From NCBI GenBank assembly GCA_020072805.1, contig JAIQGC010000061.1, forward strand, positions 1 to 40,694: a stretch of DNA of 40,694 bases, in the 5' to 3' direction. Made by a program: the position numbers and the translations under genes. Source of the stretch: Terriglobia bacterium (GTDB lineage: Bacteria > Acidobacteriota > Terriglobia > Acidiferrales > UBA7541). Positions 34,152 through 40,694 of this stretch are shown here, one piece after another (position 1 is the stretch's first letter; each line of letters starts with the position of its first letter). The notes beneath the pieces are model-generated. The model saw only the letters and a list, made by a program, of their open reading frames with translations. It was not told where the DNA came from and searched no databases.

Positions 34152-34772
34152 TTGGCGGTTCATCTGGCGGCGGTGCGCGACAAGATTCTGATTTTTGCAG
34201 GCGGCCTGGGAGCTCCGGGGCTTTTTGCCATTTCCTTTCTGGACTCTTCGGTGCTCAGCTTTCCGATTGTGAACGACCTGCTGCTGATTAATTTTTCCAT
34301 TCAGCATCCGGCGCGCATGCCGATTTACGCTCTTTCGGCCGCGCTCGGTTCGCTGGCGGGCTGCGTGCTTCTTTATTTTCTCTCGCGCGAGGGCGGCCAC
34401 GCCCTGTTTCATCGCAAGGCCGGCGCGCACGCCGGGGCCATCCGCCACTGGATGGAAACAAACGGCTTCCTGGGCGTGCTGATTTCCGCGCTGCTGCCGC
34501 CCCCGGTGCCCTTCAAGATTTTCGTGGTCGCCGCGGGAGTGTTCGAAGTGCCGCTGGGCGGTTTTACCGCGGCGGTGCTCCTGGCGCGGCTCATCCGCTA
34601 CTTCGGGATCGGCTATCTTTCCATCCGCTTTGGCGCGGAGGCGCTGCCGTATCTGGCGCACCACAAGCTGCAACTGACCGGAGCGGTGGTGGGGTTGGTG
34701 CTGGCCAGTTACCTGGTTTCGAAACTGGTTCTCAAGAAGAGGCCCCCACACGAAGAGCCGAAGCAGGACTGA
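34152..34772 (+). CDS. VTT (SNARE-associated/DedA-YqaA-type) membrane protein
   Basis: 206 residues from TTG 34152, supported by AGGAG 7 nt upstream. Hydrophobic segments at about 12-30, 40-55, 60-78, 108-130, 135-155 and 172-195 indicate a polytopic membrane protein. The re-entrant-loop motifs of the VTT family are visible: LFAISFLDSSVLSFPIVNDL and, after the middle, LPPPVPFKIFVVAAGVFEV followed by LLARLIRYFGIGYLS with the conserved Arg. Members of this family are thought to act as phospholipid scramblases or flippases and to affect envelope homeostasis. The 3' end converges on the minus-strand gene with a gap of only 9 nt. Confidence 0.85.
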   Translation: MAVHLAAVRDKILIFAGGLGAPGLFAISFLDSSVLSFPIVNDLLLINFSIQHPARMPIYALSAALGSLAGCVLLYFLSREGGHALFHRKAGAHAGAIRHWMETNGFLGVLISALLPPPVPFKIFVVAAGVFEVPLGGFTAAVLLARLIRYFGIGYLSIRFGAEALPYLAHHKLQLTGAVVGLVLASYLVSKLVLKKRPPHEEPKQD

Positions 34773-34781
34773 GGCGCGGCA

Positions 34782-35798
34782 TTATCTGCGCGCGGCGGTT
34801 TCCCACACGATTCCCTGTTCGAGAATTGTTCCTTCCGAGTTAAACAGCACAAAAACAGACATCGCGCGTTCGCTGTTGCCTGCGGCCGCGTAACGCAGGT
34901 CATGCAGTTCCACGCGATACCCATCGGGTGTTTTTTCCATTGTGGCCTTGGGAAAACGGGCGACGGCCAAAAATCGCCTTGCGGACTCAGTGTTTTGCGC
35001 GGCTTCCAGAATCTTCGTGGGCTCGGGCTTGAAGATATCCAGCGCCGCTTCGGGATCGAGCGCCGCGCCGGGACCGGCGTTCAGCGCCAGCAGGTGCAGT
35101 GCGCTTCTGGTTTCGACGATGCCGCGCCAACGGAAGGGGGAAAGAGTTTCGGGAAACGCCGCGACACGCAGGGGCAGTTCGCCGCGATACGTGCAAGCAT
35201 CCATCAGGGCCACGGCGCGTTCATGCAGTACCCCGCGCGCGCCGAGGCAGGCGCAGATAGCGGCGAGGGTCCAGACGGCGGCCGCGCGGCCGCGCGGTCC
35301 TTTTTCCTTCGCGCCGATCTCTTCTGTGACCAGACGAAGCAGCGCGGGAAAGAGTACCCCGGCCAGCAGCAGAGCCAGAATCCACGGGTCGGTGGCGCCA
35401 GTCCAGTCCAGCGCGGTGCGCCGCGCGCTGAGTGGCCAGAGCAGCGCGACGCCATCCGATTGGCAGAGATCCAATGCGACGTGCAGCAACGCGCCCAGGC
35501 CGGCGGCGGCAAAGAGTGGCGCTCGCGGCAACGGCGCTGTCTGCGGCTGCGTCTTGCCGCGCGGCAGTACAAGAAAAACTCCCGCGACCATGGCCGCCAG
35601 CAGCAATGCTCCGGGAAGGGAATGCAGCCAGCTTCCCTGCACGCGCAGCCACGCGGAGGGGCCCAAGAGCACGGCGATGCGGTCGGCATCGGCGAGCGTG
35701 CCGGCGGCCAGCGCAGCGAACAGTATCTTGCGCGAAGCGCGCGGAAAAAATGCCCGCGCTGTCGCGTAGCTGGCCAGTGCGTGTGTCAGCGGGTCCAT
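34782..35798 (-). CDS. YdjM-like membrane-bound metal-dependent hydrolase (DUF457)
   Basis: 338 residues. The N-terminus MDPLTHALASYATARAF is the family hallmark with His6, and the acidic GTLADADRI and WLHSLPGALLL (His) follow, giving the expected putative metal ligands. Several membrane helices follow (about 60-80, 92-112, 140-160, 168-190). The C-terminal 150 residues form a soluble domain with GYRVELHDLRYAAAG. The biochemical activity of the family is unproven; in E. coli YdjM is LexA-regulated. Its ATG lies 4 nt after the dagK-like stop codon, so the two are co-transcribed. Confidence 0.85.
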   Translation of the reverse strand: MDPLTHALASYATARAFFPRASRKILFAALAAGTLADADRIAVLLGPSAWLRVQGSWLHSLPGALLLAAMVAGVFLVLPRGKTQPQTAPLPRAPLFAAAGLGALLHVALDLCQSDGVALLWPLSARRTALDWTGATDPWILALLLAGVLFPALLRLVTEEIGAKEKGPRGRAAAVWTLAAICACLGARGVLHERAVALMDACTYRGELPLRVAAFPETLSPFRWRGIVETRSALHLLALNAGPGAALDPEAALDIFKPEPTKILEAAQNTESARRFLAVARFPKATMEKTPDGYRVELHDLRYAAAGNSERAMSVFVLFNSEGTILEQGIVWETAARR

Positions 35799-35802
35799 GG
35801 GG

Positions 35803-38876
<3,074 letters not shown>

Positions 38877-38915
38877 TTGTCCGTGGCAGGCGCAGTTGTT
38901 TTCCCCTCTTCGCGG

Positions 38916-38921
38916 TATAAT
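38916..38921 (+). promoter_or_regulatory. -10 element of rnpB
   Basis: TATAAT at 38916-38921, with 7 nt before the first base of the predicted P1 helix at 38929. The -35 region is weak. Confidence 0.65.
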
Positions 38922-38928
38922 AAGAACT

Positions 38929-39438
38929 GGCGGATGGGCCGGGTGATCGCTGGTTCCGATTCATCGGAACGGGAGGAAAGTCCGGACACCGTGGCGCGGG
39001 CCGCAAGGCTGCGCGCTAAAGGGTAACGCGCCTGGTAACGCCAGGGGGCCGGGTTGGCGACGATCCGGTCACGGACAGTGCCACAGAGAAGATACCGCCG
39101 GCGATGATGAGCACGGTGACAGCTCGAAGGAAAACCTTCGAGACGTCTTCGCAAAGCTCGCGGCGCATGGTAAGGGTGAAAAGGTGGGGTAAGAGCCCAC
39201 CGCCCCGGTGGCGACATCGGGGGCACGGCAAACCCCGCGTGGTGCAAGGCCAAATAGGAGGGGAGGGCTGGCCCGGCCCGAATATCCGGAGTGCGCGCAA
39301 GCGGACGACGGGTTGCGACCCTCGGGTAGGCTGCTGGAGCCGCGGCGCGAGCCGCGGCCTAGAGGAATGATCGCCGCGGCATGCAGGCCGATGTTTGGAC
39401 GCATGCCGCACAGAATCCGGCTTACAGGCCCATCCGCC
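38929..39438 (+). ncRNA. rnpB: RNase P RNA, type A, unusually long
   Basis: The ends GGCGGATGGGCC (38929-38940) and GGCCCATCCGCC (39427-39438) pair perfectly as helix P1. Universally conserved blocks occur in order: GAGGAAAGTCCGGACACC, ACAGTGCCACAGAGA, GGTAAGGGTGAAAAGGTG, GGTAAGAGCCCACCGC, GGCAAACCCC, GTGCAAGGCCAAATAGGA, GGGTAGGCTGCTGGAG, CCTAGAGGAATGATCGCC and ACAGAATCCGGCTTACAG. RNase P RNA is the catalytic subunit that trims tRNA 5' leaders. The span of 510 nt is about 130 nt longer than E. coli's 377. Extra length seems to sit before ACAGTGCC, in P12 (including CTCGAAGG-AAAA-CCTTCGAG at 39123-39142) and near the P16/P17 region. Confidence 0.97.
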
Positions 39439-39625
39439 AATTTTCGTTTTGTTCTTTCCGTGGCATTACTCATCTCCGCACTCCCCGCGCAATTGAGCAC
39501 TCTTTGTTTCTCTTTTATTTGCAAATCTTGCGCGGTTCGCTCATCATTACATTTCTGTTCAGGGAACAGCCGCTGGCTTGTTTGCGCCTGCTCTTGCTTT
39601 TATCTCCCGTACCCAGAGGATGCAC
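39439..39625 (+). other. 187-nt leader region between rnpB and the inositol-phosphate synthase gene
   Basis: It is locally T-rich, starting with TTTTCGTTTTGTTCTTT right after rnpB, which may help end that transcript. A weak promoter-like pair TTGAGC (39493-39498) and TATTTG (39516-39521) is 17 nt apart. No gene is supported. Confidence 0.4.
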
Positions 39626-40694
39626 ATGGATAAGCCCGGAAAAATCGCTCCGCCCAAAGGAAGATTGGGAATTCTACTCGTCGGCATGGGCGCCGTGGGC
39701 ACCACGTTCATGGCCGGAGTCGAGCTGATTCGCCGCGGCAAGGCGCAGCCGATCGGTTCGGTGACGCAGATGGGCACGATCCGTCTGGGCAAGCGCACGG
39801 ACAATCGCACGCCGCTGGTGCGCGATTTTGTACCCCTTGAAAAAATTTCCAATCTCGTCTTCGGCGGCTGGGACCCCATTCCGGACAACGCCTACGTGGC
39901 CGCGGCCAAGGCCGGCGTGCTGGGGCCGGAGCATCTGGCGCTGGTGAAGCCGTTTCTTTCGAAGATCAAGCCCATGAAGGCCGCCTTTGACCGCGAATAC
40001 GTGAAAAAGCTCGACGGCACGCACGTCAAGAAGGGCAAGACCAAGTACGACCTGGCGCTGCAGATCAAGGCGGACATCGCCAATTTCAAGAAGGCCAACC
40101 GCTGCTCGCGGCTGATGATCATCTGGTGCGGCTCGACGGAGATTTTCCTGACGCCGCATGAAGTGCACTCGACGCCGGAGAAGTTTGTGGAAGCGATGAA
40201 GTCCAATCACGCGTCCATCGCGCCCTCGATGCTGTATGCCTGGGCCGCGGTGACCAGCGGCGTGGGCTTCGCCAACGGCGCGCCCAACCTGACCGTGGAC
40301 ATTCCCGCGATTCAGCAGCTGGCCATCGAGCACGGTGTGCCCATCTGCGGCAAGGATTTCAAGACCGGGCAGACGCTGATGAAGACGATTCTGGCGCCGG
40401 GGTTCAAGGCGCGCATGCTGGGCATGGCCGGATGGTATTCGACGAACATCCTGGGCAACCGCGACGGCGAAGTGCTGGACGATCCGGGGTCGTTCAAGAC
40501 CAAGGAAGAGTCCAAGCTGGGCGTGCTGGAATATATTTTGCAGCCGAAGATGTATCCGCAGCTGTACGGCAAAATTCACCACAAGGTGAGCATCAATTAT
40601 TATCCGCCGCGCGGAGACAACAAAGAGGGCTGGGACAACATCGATATTTTCGGCTGGCTGGGATATCCCATGCAGATCAAGGTGGATTTCCTGT
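39626..40694 (+). CDS. ino1: Myo-inositol-1-phosphate synthase, 3'-truncated by the window
   Basis: 356 codons are visible from ATG 39626 (AGGA lies 6 nt upstream; ATG 39620 is also in frame), and the frame is open to the window end. The N-terminal Rossmann NAD-binding motif is LGILLVGMGAVGTTFMAG (about residues 14-31). Other family segments are IGSVTQMGTIRLGKRTDN, LVFGGWDPIPDNAY, LMIIWCGSTEI, GVGFANGAPNLTVDIPAI, VPICGKDFKTGQTLMKTILA, GWYSTNILGNRDGEVLDDP and WDNIDIFGWLGYPMQIKVDF. It converts glucose-6-phosphate to inositol-1-phosphate, the entry to inositol lipids or solutes. The remaining C-terminus lies outside. Confidence 0.95.
   Translation, partial: MDKPGKIAPPKGRLGILLVGMGAVGTTFMAGVELIRRGKAQPIGSVTQMGTIRLGKRTDNRTPLVRDFVPLEKISNLVFGGWDPIPDNAYVAAAKAGVLGPEHLALVKPFLSKIKPMKAAFDREYVKKLDGTHVKKGKTKYDLALQIKADIANFKKANRCSRLMIIWCGSTEIFLTPHEVHSTPEKFVEAMKSNHASIAPSMLYAWAAVTSGVGFANGAPNLTVDIPAIQQLAIEHGVPICGKDFKTGQTLMKTILAPGFKARMLGMAGWYSTNILGNRDGEVLDDPGSFKTKEESKLGVLEYILQPKMYPQLYGKIHHKVSINYYPPRGDNKEGWDNIDIFGWLGYPMQIKVDFL

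Overview
The window is high-GC bacterial chromosome, densely packed and almost entirely single-copy housekeeping or metabolic genes. I see no phage, transposase, integrase, CRISPR array or recognisable defence locus. The gene set fits an acidobacterium: a Ser/Thr kinase fused to a PD40/TolB-like propeller, exported amidohydrolases in tandem, REC-DUF4388 regulators, a bioB-F-D-A operon, and a bacterial inositol-phosphate synthase next to rnpB and ligA. This assignment is inference, because the window contains no rRNA or other phylogenetic marker that I could compare.

Layout. 1-103: tail of an APC-type amino-acid permease and its terminator. 0.25-8.3 kb: a membrane SpoIIE/PP2C phosphatase, a small AT-richer membrane protein, an SDR lacking the usual catalytic Ser, bifunctional NAD(P)HX repair enzyme (nnrE/nnrD) overlapping tsaE, and a large protein ending in a class III nucleotidyl-cyclase-like domain. 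8.4-13.3 kb: a selenocysteine tRNA (selC), glycogen synthase, thioredoxin with a WCRPC site, a SAM methyltransferase, a POTRA-only exported protein and 3-methyladenine glycosylase (tag). 13.3-19 kb: hairpin repeats, a secreted two-domain protein on the minus strand, purA, and a molybdenum-cofactor operon (moeA, broken moaC, a REC-DUF4388 regulator, mogA/moaB). 19-25 kb: proC, the kinase-propeller protein, an isolated nuoA and an AsmA-like protein.

25.3-29.6 kb: three translationally coupled exported amidohydrolase-fold proteins. Only the middle one keeps the metal-binding HxH; the outer two look like pseudoenzymes. 30-34 kb: the biotin operon bioB-bioF-bioD-bioA, in which bioF carries a frameshift. 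34-40.7 kb: a VTT/DedA-type membrane protein, a minus-strand dagK-like/YdjM-like pair, ligA, RNase P RNA and the start of an inositol-1-phosphate synthase gene that runs off the window.

The most rewarding points are: the amidohydrolase triplet with two apparent pseudoenzymes; the cyclase-like protein with its unassigned N-terminal two thirds; the barrel-less multi-POTRA protein; selC with a promoter whose predicted start coincides with the tRNA 5' end; several promoters that seem to give leaderless mRNAs; and two broken biosynthetic genes (moaC, bioF). All gene calls come from reading translations by eye. No database search or folding program was run.
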